Positions 34,541-48,202 of a stretch of DNA of 64,000 bases are shown one piece after another. Position 1 is the stretch's first letter. Each line of letters begins with the position of its first letter. The position numbers and the translations under genes are program-made. Below the pieces are notes generated by a model. The model saw nothing but the letters and a program-made list of their open reading frames with translations, was not told the origin of the DNA and searched no databases. The DNA comes from Paramecium octaurelia (lineage: Eukaryota; Ciliophora; Oligohymenophorea; Peniculida; Parameciidae), in assembly GCA_905182995.1 (NCBI GenBank), contig CAJJDP010000097.1, positions 189,897-253,896 of the forward strand. The letters are read 5' to 3'.

Positions 34541-35343
34541 AATAAAAAAAAGAGAAATTTTTTCAAAATCTTTATAAATAAAGAATAACATACCCTATAA
34601 TCATTACTAAAATGAGAATTCATTCTTTATAATAAATTATCAAGACACACATTAAAAACAACCGACAAACTTCATAATTTAATGAGGGAAACAAAATTTT
34701 TACTCAAAACCATGTTCTGAAATTCTTCATCGCCGTTCTCTGTCATCCTTAGAATTTTGCTTATTTCAGATCTCTTCTTAATTACTCTTGAAAATACAAT
34801 ATTTCCTATTAATGTATTTCACAAATCTGCTTTACATTTAACATTTTTATTCTTTCTTTAGAATATAGAATATAACTTGAAGATCAATAAAATTATATTA
34901 TAGAGATTTTCAGGAAATTCCTTTCGAGTATCTAATAAGTGGAAAAATCAACAGATAAGCAAAGAAAAACATTTAATTTCATCAAGTTCAGACCAATAAT
35001 TATGGAAAGAAATTTATTAAAAATTAGTTTGATCTAGATGTAGTGGAAAAGATCTCCCTTCATAAATTTTAATAATCAGTTCATTTATTTATGATAAAAT
35101 TCAGCGAAATGAGAAAGAAAGAATAATATTTATTGAGAAATAAATAATTTAATTTACTCTATGGTGAAATTTCACTTAGTTAGTTGAAGAAATTGAAAAA
35201 TAGAATTTATTTTGGATTTACATTTCAGAAATTCTATAAGTGTATTTAAAATAGATTTTTATTCAGATCTCTTAATTAATAGTCCACAATGATTTAAAGA
35301 CAATTATATGAATTTTAAATAAATTAAACTATTATGAATCATT
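34541..35343. other. unresolved spacer with short open frames
   Basis: About 800 nt. The first ~150 nt are a diverged relative of the sequence left of 30753. A short minus-strand frame near 34640-34830 (containing TENGDEEFQNMVLSKNFV) reads like protein but has no clear start or family. Confidence 0.35.
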
Positions 35344-38300
35344 TCAATAAAATATCGGTTCCAGCTGTTATTCTTGTTTCTTTTCACCAACTCCAATTAC
35401 TTTAATTAATTTTTTTATTTACTAAATAAGGTCAAGAATGAAAGTAGCTGCTAATATCAAAGAAAAAGTAAAAATGTGAAACCATCCAATATTGATTATA
35501 CTTTCTGATTTTAAACCCAATTCAACTTAATAAAGATAAAATAAAAATGAGATTGAATTGAGAATTATTAATGCTTCAGTAATTAAGATTTTAAAATATT
35601 CAAATTAATTGCTTAAAGGCTTATTTAGAATAGTATGGATTAAAAATAAAGTTTAAATAAATGATATCCCAATAGCTTGAATAAAGCCATTTTCTTACAA
35701 AAACACAATTAGAGAAATAAAAATAAGTTTTTTTATCAATTAAATTGAATTATACTAGAATGTCCAAATATTATAACTTTCATTTATTCCATCAAACATC
35801 GCTTAGTACTTTTATTTATTTCTAATTGAATTCTGTTTGGAGAACGAACTAGAAATATTAATAAAATATATGATAGTTCCATGTATTCCGATGTAAAATA
35901 AATATGACAAGTAATAATTTAACATTAAAACATTATTCTTTTCAAGAGGTTGATATGCCATCTGAATGGCACTTGCAAAACTAATATCATAAGAGTTTGA
36001 AAGCATCAATCTCAAAAGAGAATTGTAATAAAATTCAGAGATTTTTTGTTATAATTGTCTTCTAGAATTTATTAATAACTTTAGGATAGAAAATCTCCAA
36101 TTTACTATTTTTTTAAATAACATTTTATTAAATAAACCATATATTAGCTATGCAGCTGAGTAACTTAGATATGCTGTAATTAAACAAAACAAAAAGCTCT
36201 GGAAATTTGTAAGGAAATAGGCATTTATATTATCCTTTTTAAATTTATTGCTTGTTTCAACCACATACTTGCTACTACCATCCAAATAATCAAAAATTTT
36301 TTAGAATCCTAAAGCAGCCATCAATGGAGAGACTGTTATCAATTAAAATACATCAAAAAAGATATCCAAATTAGGCGAAAATCCTATATTAATGTATTTG
36401 ATATAAGATAAATATTATAATTAGTCCATAAGATTCCAAAATATTTCCGATTAACCTGTCAATAAGCATATTGACGATAAACTTGCAAGAGATATGATAA
36501 TTGCTTCATTAAAACTTGAAGCTTATTAAGCTATAAGCACTTCTTAAGAAGAAAGGACTATTGGAGTTTAGAGTTTAATACTTTTTTGGCTTTAGGTGAG
36601 AGTTTAATTAAGTTCTGAGATTATTGGATCATTGCTAAATTAAATTTAAAAGACAGGTGATTCTATAGGGTATAGAAAATTAACCCTAAATATAAGAACT
36701 AAATCTGTAACTTAATCGTGAGATATCTCAGTCTCTTAAGTCATCTATATATTATACATATCGTTTTGATGATTTAATATGCTTGCTTGAATATGCTCAC
36801 TTAAATTTTATTTAACGTGTTGAGAGTACTTAACTTGCTATGTAAATGATACTTGAATATCGCAATATTCATGAGGATAAGGTGTGAGTACAATCATAGA
36901 AAAGTCTGGTTATTTTTCAAAATAGCAAATTGAGAAAGAATATTAATTAGTATTACATATCCAGTCCTTTTCAATTTTGCATTACGAATTACAACCATCA
37001 CCATTTCCTTTATTCCCATCATCACATTTTTCAGTTTTTTGAAAATTAAATCCATCTCCACATATAGATTAACAAATTTAGTCCAATAAATACATTCCTT
37101 CAGGACATTCTTTGCAAACACCTTCCCAGCAATCTACACAATATTAATCACACATGAATCTACATTCAAAACAACCATCATTTTAATTAGAATTCATGTC
37201 ATCACATTGTTCATTTCCAACTATTAGGCCATCTCCACAATAAGGAGTGCATTTATTATTCTTAATGATCCATCCTAATTAATTACATTCATAGCAAATT
37301 CCAAATTCACATATTGTACAGAGTTGTTCACATTAAAACTCACATTTATAACAGCCATCATATGGTATATCATTACCATCATCACACTATTCATACGGAT
37401 TCACTGCAATTCCATCTCCACAATAAGTAGAACATAAGTTATTTTAACTAAGGAGCCAACCTGATTTATTACAGGCCTGACAATTCCCTTTCACACAATC
37501 AGTGCATTATTCTTAACATTGAAATTAACATTCAAAGCATCCATCATGGGGAATAAGATTTCCATCGTCACACTCCTCCTTGCCTAGTACCAATTAATCT
37601 CCACAAATAGTTATGCATTTATTAATACTAAGTTTCCATCCTTCAATATTACACTCTCTGCATTCCCCATTTTCACATAAAGTGCATTACTATTAACATT
37701 GAAAAAAGCAGTCAATACATCCATCATCACTTACATCATTTCCATCATCACACTATTCATTCCCTAAAACTAATAAATCTCCACAAATAGGTTAACAATT
37801 TCTATTAATTACATCTAATTGCCATCCTTATGAAATGCATTCAAAACATTATCCCTCAATGCATGCAGTACATTATTATTAACACAATAATTTACAATTC
37901 ACACAGAGTTCATCAGGAACTAAATTTTCATTATCACATTATTCATCATGTGCTAGAATTCCATCTCCACAGATACTATAACATACATTTTTAGATTAAT
38001 CTAAGTAGTAACCAATTGAGCATTATAAACATACACCATTGTAACAAGTTTGACAATAGTAATTACATTAAAATTTACATTCATAGCATCCATCATATGG
38101 GATGTTATTTGCATCATCACATTATTCAAAATGTGATAAATACCCATCACCACAAAATGATAGGCATAAATGATTAAAAGTATTAAGTTAGTGTGAATAC
38201 GGATTACATTGTAGACACAAGTCTTGATAACTATGTTCACAACCTTCAGAACAATTCAATTAACCATTAAAGCAAACATCTTCTGCGATTAAATTCTTTT

Positions 38301-41300
38301 CATCACATTACTCATTTCCTTAAATGAATCCGAGATTCAAGATTTCAAGACATCTGCCATCCAGATTTTAATACCCATCCTCACATTTGATACAAATTCC
38401 AAATCTGCAATCTTTGCATTGTTTCTAACATTAGTATTGTGAAAGATAACAACCATCATACATTACTGAATTATTATCATCACATTCTTCATCTCCAACA
38501 ACCTAATGATCGCCTTTGAAGGAATAACATCTCTTATCTAAATGTATTTGCCATCCATCTTTGCATTAGAGACAATCACCATGATGGCATAATAAACAAG
38601 AATCTTAGCAGTTGTATTTGCATTGAAAACAATTTTGATCTTTTAAATCATCACATTCTTCATAATATTAGACAGTAATTCCATCACCACAGATAGTCTC
38701 ACATTTGTTTTATAATTCATCTAATTTCCATCCTATTGTATTACATTCTAAGCATCCAGTTGCAGTGCATAAAGTGCAGGAATCTTAACAGCTTAGTTAA
38801 CATAAATAGCATCCGTCATCCAATAAGTTATTTCCATCCTCACAAACTTTTTCTATGTTAAATAATGCACTATCTCCACAAACTTTGACGCATTCTTAAA
38901 TTGAATAATCCCATTTATATCCTAAAAGACAAGAAATACAAACTCCCTTATAACATTATAAACAATTGATATCGCAGGTAATTTAGCATTAATTGCAAAG
39001 ACTATTAGGATTACTATCATCGCAGTCTTCATCTTCAAGCACTAGTATATTGTCTCCACAAATGCTTTTGCAGGACCCATTTTATTACAAATACCATCCT
39101 CTTTATTCATTACATTATTAACAGATCCCAAATTTACAATCTATACAATGAATTGAGCATTAAAATTAACAATTAAAGCAACCATCATAAGGTGCCATAT
39201 TTCCATCTTCACATTATTCAGGGAATACTAATAGTCCATCTTAGCATAACGGAATGCAGTGGTTCTCTATTTATTGATAACCACTTTAGCAAAATATGCA
39301 CAAAGAATTGACACAGGTTTCACAATATTTATCACAAGAATATTAACATTAATTACACCCATCTGATGGGTTAGTATTTCCATCATCGCACATTTCTGTT
39401 AAACTAATTACTATTCCATCCCCACAAATTGAATTACATGTTCCATCAATTTAGGAGTACCATCCTCTTTCCTCATCACATTTCACACATTTTCCAAAAG
39501 AACAATCAATACAATTAGGAGAGCATTCATATAGACAATTAACGCAATTTCTTTGTTATTCAAAACATTATTAAAGCAATGCAAGTGTATTTCCTTCACA
39601 TATCGAGCGACAGTCATTATTATGCACTTCATATCCACTTTTACATTAATAACATTTTCCATTTAAACAAATATCACATGCAAAATTGCATGCAAATTAG
39701 CAGTTATGACAACCATCAAAAGGGTTATTATTGCCATCATCACAATCTTCTTCTTCAACTACTATTTAATCTCCACAAATAGGAAGACATGGTAAATTTA
39801 TTCCGTCATCATAATATCCAGGCAAACATAAGCATTAATTTCTTTGAATGCCTCTATTATAATCTCTTACACAAGTTAGACAAGTGTATTAGGTGTCACC
39901 ATAGCAATTTTCACAATATTTATTGCATTATACACAATTATTTCCTTATAAAACAGTAAATGGATAACATAAACATATTCCATTACTCAAATAAAATCTA
40001 TTGCTTATACATTAAGTGCATTATTCTGAGCTTGTACATGTGTTGCATCCAGATTAATTACATTATTTGCAACTATAAATTTCAGTCGATGAATTAAAAT
40101 CTAAATAATATGTACTACCACAATTGGGACCAGTGTATCCTGCATTTGAACATACATTTAAACTTGTACAACTAGTGCAAAAGGGAGGACACTAAAATAA
40201 TAATAGTAAATTAAATACATAATGAATAACAATGAAGTATTCAGATATTGCACAAAATTCCTTTGTTATATTTGTAGCACTGACATCACATTTGAATTCA
40301 ACATAAAGATTGTTAGTATAAAAGTTTGTTAAACTTACATTAAAGAAGCGGGAGCTTTCTAAACCAGTACGACCAATTAAGTTTGATCCTCCACCAGGGT
40401 TACTATATGAAGCTGACCATGTGCTGCTTGAAGAAGGACCTATCTTATAAGAAAATGATCCAGTGTAAGCGTCTCCATATGTTAAATTGAAGTATATAGT
40501 AGCTGCATAATGTGGTTTTTAAATAGTCCATGTTTTGATGTACGAACCATCATTCCAAACCAATAGACCTCCCAAAACAATTTTATTGCTTAAAACAGAA
40601 AAGTCTTATTTTGTTGATTAACTAAATGAAGGATCTGTTCTAAAATCATAAAATTCTTTGATTTCATCTAGGGTCATATTCAAATTGTAAAATCCTTTGG
40701 CTAAATACCTAGAATCTTAAAATAACTTAATAATAATTTACATGGAATGATATCCTCATAGTCAATGCAATTTGTTGAATGAATAGGACAAGCTTCAATA
40801 CATTTATTTTTATATAATTTATATGTTGAATCACATAATGTACAAGTAGAGAAGTCAGAACACACCAAACATTTTTCTTAACAAAATCCTGTATCTACTG
40901 TAATATTTCTAAATCCCCAAGCTTCACTTTTGTATTGAAGTGATCCTTTAATCAAAAGAGTTGGATTAGGATTAGTAATTTAAAAAATAGTCTCTATCCT
41001 TAGTAATGTATAATCACCAGCACAATTTTCACTCTTCTCAAATATTATTAATAAATTTTCAACCTAGAAACTTGATGAATCTTTGGTGATGGAAGATTGT
41101 ATTTGACCATTATGTATTAATTTTATATTACTAGTTGTCTAAAAGTTAAATAAATAAAATGAAATTCGAATTCTAACAAATTTGACAGCATCTTCCAAAC
41201 TCATTTTATACAACATTCCTTCATTAAATTACAGCTTTCCTATAAAACTAATCCCATTGCAATTCTCAATGACTAATTCAGTATATCTTGGATTGAATTC

Positions 41301-42152
41301 ATCACCTTCAAATGTTAGAGGTTGATATCTTTGAGTCGATTGAGGAATAGTGTCATCTTCAAATAATGTATATTTTGATTTTATTCTATTATCATTAACA
41401 CATATTTTATCATATCTTGCTATCGAAAAATCTCTACTGCATTCTTGTCTACAACCTATGTAAGTTTCAGAAAATTATTAGTCAGGTATGCAAATGCATT
41501 TCCCCCCTTATTGACTCTAACTATTAAAGCATGATAAGCAGTCTGTCTCTGTGGGACCATCACAAGTCAAGCAAGTTGGATGGCAACTATTAATATAAAT
41601 TAATAAATTTCTAATTCCGACTTCCATACTATCACTTCGAGGACGACTACAAAATTTTATTGTAAACTTGTTGGTGTTGGAACTGGCAATTGTACTTACA
41701 ATTGTGTAGAATTCAAACTTGCCCCAACTACTGCGGCATATTCTTGCACTATTCTAAATTAGATCATCTTCTTCATAATCTCTTCTATACAATTATTAAT
41801 CACTTTCTGAGTCTTTATTACTTTCATAACTAACTTTTAAATATGATTCGTCATCATCATCAGCGTCATCATAGAATACATCAAACACTACTCTAACTTA
41901 AAAACTCTTATAATTGAATGTTTTGTATAAATATCGTCTATCGTCATCAAGCCTCACATACTTTAGAGAATTTGAACTACAACTTGGGTAGTCAAAAGAA
42001 GTTTCAGAAGAATCTGAACAACCATCTCTTATCTTCCAATTATTATTTACCATTGAAGCATCAGTAAAACTTTAATCAATGAGCCTCCAATCACCTACTA
42101 CTTGATGAAAAAGGATTGTCAAAAAATAACATTTGAAAAAATGAAAAAACAT
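35344..42152 (-). CDS. giant cysteine-repeat (DUF4215-type) multi-span membrane protein
   Basis: Roughly 2,200 residues. The N-terminus MFFHFFKCYFLTILFHQVVG fits a signal peptide. An ectodomain with discoidin/PA14-like sandwiches (HNGQ, FEGDEF) and furin-like Cys pairs (CHPTCLTCDGPTETDCLSC) follows. Then come about 15 repeats of ~60 residues with ICGDGI...EQCDDGN...GCYQC...C..C..G.C, between about 36900 and 39800. The last ~450 residues hold several membrane helices (for example AIIISLASLSSICLL, FLFCLITAYLSYSAAQLIYG) and a short charged tail. Ciliates have large families of such surface proteins of unknown ligand. Several short introns occur near the N-terminal half. Stop TGA at 35344. Confidence 0.85.
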
Positions 42153-42381
42153 AAAATGTGATGCTAATAAAAATTGAAATAAAACACTTATGGTTGCGTA
42201 ATCATTTGTGACTGCCCATAAGTTTTAGCTAATAGTATATTTTTTGTATCAAAATCGTGCTTCCTTACTCTATGAGACCACTGTAAACATCAGTTTTTGG
42301 CCATTAATAGTTATATATAACTTGCTAAAATCTTAGCAGTAAAAATACTATATATTAATGTATAATTAATTTTTTTAATAA

Positions 42382-42873
42382 ATGTCTCCTAATACAAATT
42401 CCTTTTTAATTTTTCAAGGAGAAATAAGGAGAGGAATTGTACTATTGCAATCATGATAAGAATCTTTAAGAATTTAGGGGGAGGATAAGAAAAAATATTT
42501 CCAAAATAAATTAGCCATTAATTAAATAAAAATTAAAAGAAATAAGGAAATTCTCCATAACCTCCATTTGTAAATTTTGATAAGAAATCTAAACCTGAAT
42601 AATATTGTAGAACTAAATAGTGATCATTCTTTTTTTCAATAAAGTGCTATATAACACCCTACGTAGGTAAATAATAGTAGATATTGTTGTTTGCCACAGT
42701 ATAAAGTGATAAGATTAGAATAAATTTAAGGAAAACTAACAATTCTTTATGTGATATATTTATATTGCAACTTTTATAAAAAAAATAATTATGATATTGA
42801 AAAATGCAATAATTCCTTTATCAGAGTATTTTTTGCATGTCCTTTTATTACTATTGAGGAAACAAAATATTGA
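42382..42873 (+). CDS. hypothetical protein, about 150 residues
   Basis: Starts MSPNTNSFLIFQGEIRRG. A 39-nt intron (42439-42477, GTA...TAG) removes the only in-frame TGA, after which the frame stays open to TGA at 42871. Basic and Asn/Ile-rich in the middle, with a cysteine-containing C-terminal part (YCCLPQYKV, IEKCNNSF, FFACPFITIEE). No family recognised. The intron length is a multiple of three, so only the TGA would betray retention. Confidence 0.45.
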
Positions 42874-42918
42874 GTTATATAATTCTATAAGATTTTTAAT
42901 AAACAATGAATAATTATT

Positions 42919-45773
42919 TCATTGATTCTCAAATTTTTTCACAATTGCTCTTGTCTTAATTTGCCTCTCAAAGTTTTTCAAGCAATTTAGACAATTCCAT
43001 TTACCTTATGGTACTTCCTTCAAATTTATACATTTGGGATGGAATACTTTTGGACAGGTATCACAACAAATAACCTTGCCTCCTTTATTACATTTTTTGC
43101 ATTTATCATCCCATTTTGTTTCTGTTTCAATGTATTATGATTTATTTAAATTTCTTTTTCTAAGATTTTAAGGAGGATTCATCTATGAATCCTATTGCTG
43201 ATCAATCTACTATTCAATAATTTTTTTAGTTGTTGATTCTTCAAGTTTTTTCTTTTCAAAAGGAGGTTAAATACATTATTAAATTTAAATTTTTTTCCTA
43301 TCAATATAATCCTTAACAATCTATCCTAAAACCTCTAAGCAAATCTTCATTTTTGAAAGATTGCATTCATTTTTTAACTATCCAATCAGATTTAATCTTA
43401 AAGTTTCATAATAAGTACCAAATAGTTTCATAGGTAGTTTTCTAATTCTAACTTTATTATTTTCCATTTGCTCTAATTATTAGAGAATTGTTTGAGGTTA
43501 TTCGTCAAGAGAGGAGTCATCTTCGACAACCTTTCTTCTTCTGTTGGGTTATTAATAAGAATCATCTTCATTTTCAATAAATTTTTCATCAACATCCTCT
43601 TCTAATCTTAGCTCTAGTTTTTCTTACATCATTGTGTTATCTACAAAATATTCGATGGCATTTGCTAAAGGTTTCAAATCATCTTCATCATATTCTGATG
43701 GGTTTTTCTTTTAAATTACATTTTAAAAACTTTTAATGAAATTGTTTCTCTAATCTGTACTGCACCATCTTGAATTTTTTTGATTTAAGTATTAAGTTAA
43801 ACTGGTTTCAATACCAATAAACTCATTGGTTAGTTAATCTACTTCTAAGTTCAATAGACTATTAACTCTTTCTGGTTGTTCACTTTGTTAATTGATTTCT
43901 TATTCTATTTCCTATTCTGTTTTTTTCCCGTTTTTAAGATTTTCTTATTGAATGGATTCATTTTAATCGTTATTTGACTCTGGTTCAATTAATAATTTAG
44001 CTCTTTATAATTCAACAATGTTGTTCTTCAATGTGTTTTCCCTAACACCTTTAGCGCATAAGGAATTTAAGAGATTAGGGATTTCTTTCTAATCATAATA
44101 TCCCCATTGAACTGATCCATCATCATCAATGATTGAGTGTCTCATACAAACAAAAATCTTGTCTGGTTCATAGAGAAAGAAATAGTAAGAACTATGTTTA
44201 GCATCTTAACCTAAACACATAGATGGGTTCAGTAATAAGGCTGGCATTTATGTGATAGCTAATTCCTATGAGATTTTATCAATATTTACTTTATCATATT
44301 CGTTATATCTTTCGGTGAGAGTCATAATTTCTTTTTCTAATTTTTGATACTACTATTTGAATTTTTGAGCCTATTTTTAGGCTGTTTCCATTTGGCGAGT
44401 GAACTTTTGTGCTTCTACTCTCGTTAAACCTTCTGATTATAATTAAGACTTCATAGATTGTTAATTATTACTTTAGCAATTGATATGTTACCTTCGGCTT
44501 CAATAATTTCTTTTTTTATATCAATTTATTAGCTTCTCTGTTATTTGATTTGCATGCCTAATTACTATTTGATTCGATTATTTGACAATAGATTTTCTGT
44601 TCGAAATTAATATAGAAATTGGGTTTTTTTCAAACCAGCCAATCCATCAGATAATTAGATGATGAGTCTACAAACCTTTTTGAGGTCAGTATAATCAGTA
44701 AAGTCCATTAAATCTAAGGACAATTATAAGATGCCTTATCTTGCAATATTGGTTGGGAGTTGTTTGATATCATCTCTCAAAAGTTCGTAATATCTGTTTC
44801 TGTTTGTAAACCACATATATCCTAGAAGATGCCAGTATGGAATTTTCTATAATAAATTATGGGTAATATTACATATTATTATTTTTGCATTTGTTCTTGA
44901 TCAAAATCTTCTATGATTTATTTCAAATAGAAGTAACAGAAAAATAAGATCAGTTGTTCAGGTTTGGTGTGTATTAATTCATATATTTCCAATCTACTTT
45001 TTTCACTGTATGGAATGTGGTTATCTTTGAAGTGAATCAAGGTACCAATATTATTGACTTAACTTTGTTCTAAATTATTTATATAATTAAATACATTCAG
45101 CTTATTATTCTCCCGCATACAAAATATCACTAACTATTTTATCCATGTTATTATAACTATCCCATATCTTAAGAACATCTTCAAACATATCCTAAGGGAT
45201 GTTGGGATCAAGCTAAAGTTGAGGCTTCTTTTTAATCTCTATGTTAAATAATCCTTAATAGGCAGTAAGATATTCATCAAATATTGGAAAAATTACTCTT
45301 CCTTAAGAAACATATGTTGGGTATTTTTGCTGAAATTCCGAATGTTTTTTAGTTTTATCTTCTTGTGTCTAAGGAGTTTTCTAAAAAAATTCAAGTATTT
45401 GATTGGTTTTCTTCTTTTTCTAAGGTTCAGACTCTTTTAGTTTTCTTTTGGCCATTCTTTCTATACATGATAGACAATGCCATTTGGCTCCCTCCTGAAA
45501 TTATGGCTCTTTATTTTAAGTTCGTATGCATTCCTAATGGTACTTAAAGTGGCACCTGATGCAGATCACAGTTGGGGTTGACATTGTAGTCACCTTACAT
45601 AATCGGCATATTGATTTATCTCCAAATTATTATTTACCATCGATTGGCTTTTTCTGCTCAAGCTTCTTAACTAGTTTCTTTTCTTTCTTGTCTTTCTTCT
45701 TTTTCTGATTGTCTTCTTCATAAGATTCAATTCTTAAATCATCTTCTCTGTGCTGTTATTCCTGGCTGTCCAT
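42919..45773 (-). CDS. PHD-finger/DDT-like chromatin protein
   Basis: A basic N-terminus (KKKKDKKEKKLVKKL) precedes a Cys-rich finger ICRLCKV...VICIRCHFKYHQECI...WHCLSC. A DDT-like segment follows (GRVIFPIFDEYLTAYQGLF, FEDVLKIWDSYNNMDKIV), then a long charged helical middle. The gene ends with a clear PHD finger: CKKCNKGGKVICCDTCPKVF, HPKC, then GKWNCLNC. PHD-DDT-PHD order is that of ISWI/BAZ-type remodelling subunits, so the predicted role is nuclear, in chromatin binding. Start ATG 45773, stop TGA at 42919; several introns are likely. Catalytic domains are absent. Confidence 0.8.
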
Positions 45774-46317
45774 TAAGTATGTCTATGATTTATTTCAAAT
45801 AATTTAAAACTAGAATCCAAAGAAGTGCTAATAACTTAATTACTATAATATTATAATATGGAAATTTTTTATAAACTTCATACACCTAAAACATTTGCTC
45901 CGCAGTACTGTTTTGCAAATGATAATATTTTGCTCCTTAACATCCGTACATATTCAATCAGAATTATCTATCAATTAATTATCATGCAATTAACTAACCT
46001 TATTATTATTATGAGTATTTAAAGAATTTCTCTCTCCAAATCAAATCCAATTTATAAAACCTTGAATTTAATGTTCCAGTTTATGATTACGTGTCAAATT
46101 TACACACCTAATTGATGCTTTTCATGTTTGAATCCCTATTTGTATAATTAATTGATCCATTATCCTTATTTACCTTTCGATCATTCGATAATCAGGTTAT
46201 TAATCAAAGGATTATAAAATCAATATTACACAATTCAAAAATATTTAAATTATGTTCATTCAACACGCTACTCATGACTTGTGCATAATTATTATATTGG
46301 ATATTAATATATAAATT
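45774..46317. other. divergent intergenic region
   Basis: About 540 nt between two outward-reading genes; no coding or RNA signal. Promoters of both should lie here. Confidence 0.5.
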
Positions 46318-47836
46318 ATGAAAACTGGAAATTCAAATTAACTATTTACCTAGGTTCCAGATTCGAATGAGATAAATGAATATATCAAAGAATATCTGAG
46401 ATATTCAGCATATTCCAACACATTTGAATGTTTCGAAGCAGAAATCAAAAGCAAACAAGTATCCAGTAAAGTAATTGAAATTCATATATTAGATGTCAAA
46501 TAAGTAACAATAATAAAAATAATCCAACGATGATATGCCAAGAATCTTTCAATTATTCAAAACTGACAATATCAAAACTAAGAGAGAAATTAATTTGGAG
46601 AAGGAATAGAAATTATTTAATAAAAAATATCAATAAATTTTACAAGCAGGAAGACAGATCTTCTCAGTCAGCATTAATCTCTTATAGTTGTTACACTCGT
46701 TAAAGGAAACCGCCAAAAATGAATCACTTAGTGAAACCTTAGAGAATTATAAGATTTAATTAGGAAAATATCATAAAGTCATCATCAATGAAGGGAAACC
46801 AGAAGGAACAGAACTTATTACAGAATAAGTCATGCATGAACACAAAACTAAACTTTTTAAAAATTACTAAGATAAAAATGTAGATGGCATGATAGAAGTA
46901 TTATTATCTTTGAGAGTTAATGCACTTCAAATAGCCCCAGAATTAAGAAAAAACTTAGTTTATGAATTGATTAGAAACGATGTTTTTAACATTGAGGCTA
47001 CTGAGAAGTTTGACTTTGTAGTCCATTTATTGGACATTAATAATCAAAGTTTGAGACATGCTATCACTAGTTTGATAAGTGTAATTAGTAGCACTTTAAG
47101 AGGAGTTGAGTATTTGACATTTAATGGTAATATGATTATAATAGAAAAAATTATAAAAATCTTAAAAGAATAGGAGAATGGGTCTGTAACCCAAAGATTC
47201 TGTTTAGCTATTTTATAAAAAGCCAGTATCAAAGAAACAGTAATTCCTACATATGTTCACAATGAGATGATTCAATGGATTATATCACTAATATAGAAAT
47301 CAATAAACACAAAAATCCATATTTTTTGTTTAGATTTTGCTTCTGCAACTTTGGCAAATGTAATTCACACTCCATACACATTATAATATTTAGAAAAACA
47401 GACTAGATTCACTCATTAAGTATTAATCATTTATTATATTAGATTATGGAGTAATTGCTGAAATTTATCAAAGAATAGATCTAAGTTAGTGTTATGATGC
47501 ATATTCTAATATGTTTATCATATTTAAGTAAGGAGAACTTTGCTAAATAGATGGAAGAGTGCAGATTTGTAGAGAGAATTAGCGAATTTGTTGAATATTA
47601 CAGTGTAATAAATACAGGTATTAGAAATTCAATTTAATTTAGAAAATGAGGCTGCAGAAATAGATAAAAAAACAGTTCTTGATCTATGTGCTCATATGTT
47701 CCATCCAAAGGATACTTCATTGGATAATTCAGAAACTTTGGAGTTGAACGAATTGAAAACTGAGGATAGAATTAGAGAATATGAGAATGAGTAAGGTGAG
47801 CTAATATTCGAATGCTTTTAAGATGAAGTAAGTTGA
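46318..47836 (+). CDS. ARMC9: ARMC9-like LisH/armadillo protein (ciliary)
   Basis: ARMC9 acts at the ciliary base and tip in animals and ciliates. The N-terminal LisH motif is clear (EINEYIKEYLRYSAYSNTF), followed by a coiled coil. The diagnostic armadillo block includes MIEVLLSLRVNALQIAPELR, VISSTLRGVEYL, ATLANVIHTPYTL and DLCAHMFHP. It ends with an acidic tail. Introns are needed after the LisH part, near 47421 (23 nt) and near 47614 (25 nt, splitting NTEN). Stop TGA at 47834. Length of about 470 residues is shorter than the animal protein but covers its conserved core. Confidence 0.85.
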
Positions 47837-48202
47837 TTATTAACCTCTATTTGAATTTAATAAATCTAATGTTATTTATTTGAATATAAAATATCTAATT
47901 TAATTTTGATTGTAAAGTTATTTTACAAACATATCATTTTTAAAGGAATGCATAAATTGAAAATAGAAATGAAAATAAACTTTAAACAGTTTTACTGAAA
48001 TGATATTTATTCTTCTCAACACTACGATATAATTATATAAATTAGATTTGAAAATCGGCTTAATCATACATATAGATCAAAAGTATTAAAAATATTTCAA
48101 GTCATTAATATTTAATTAAAAGATACATAGATATTATTATAAAATGCGTTGTTCTAATATAATTATTATATAAATATTTATAACCACTAAAAACATCCAT
48201 TT
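47837..48202. other. intergenic spacer
   Basis: About 366 nt, strongly AT-rich; nothing seen. Confidence 0.5.

Noticed and set aside
34560..34640. Insertion of about 50 bp relative to the related flank at 30700, considered as a retained internal eliminated sequence
   Set aside because: The flanks are too diverged to define TA boundaries or the end consensus, so it cannot be called.
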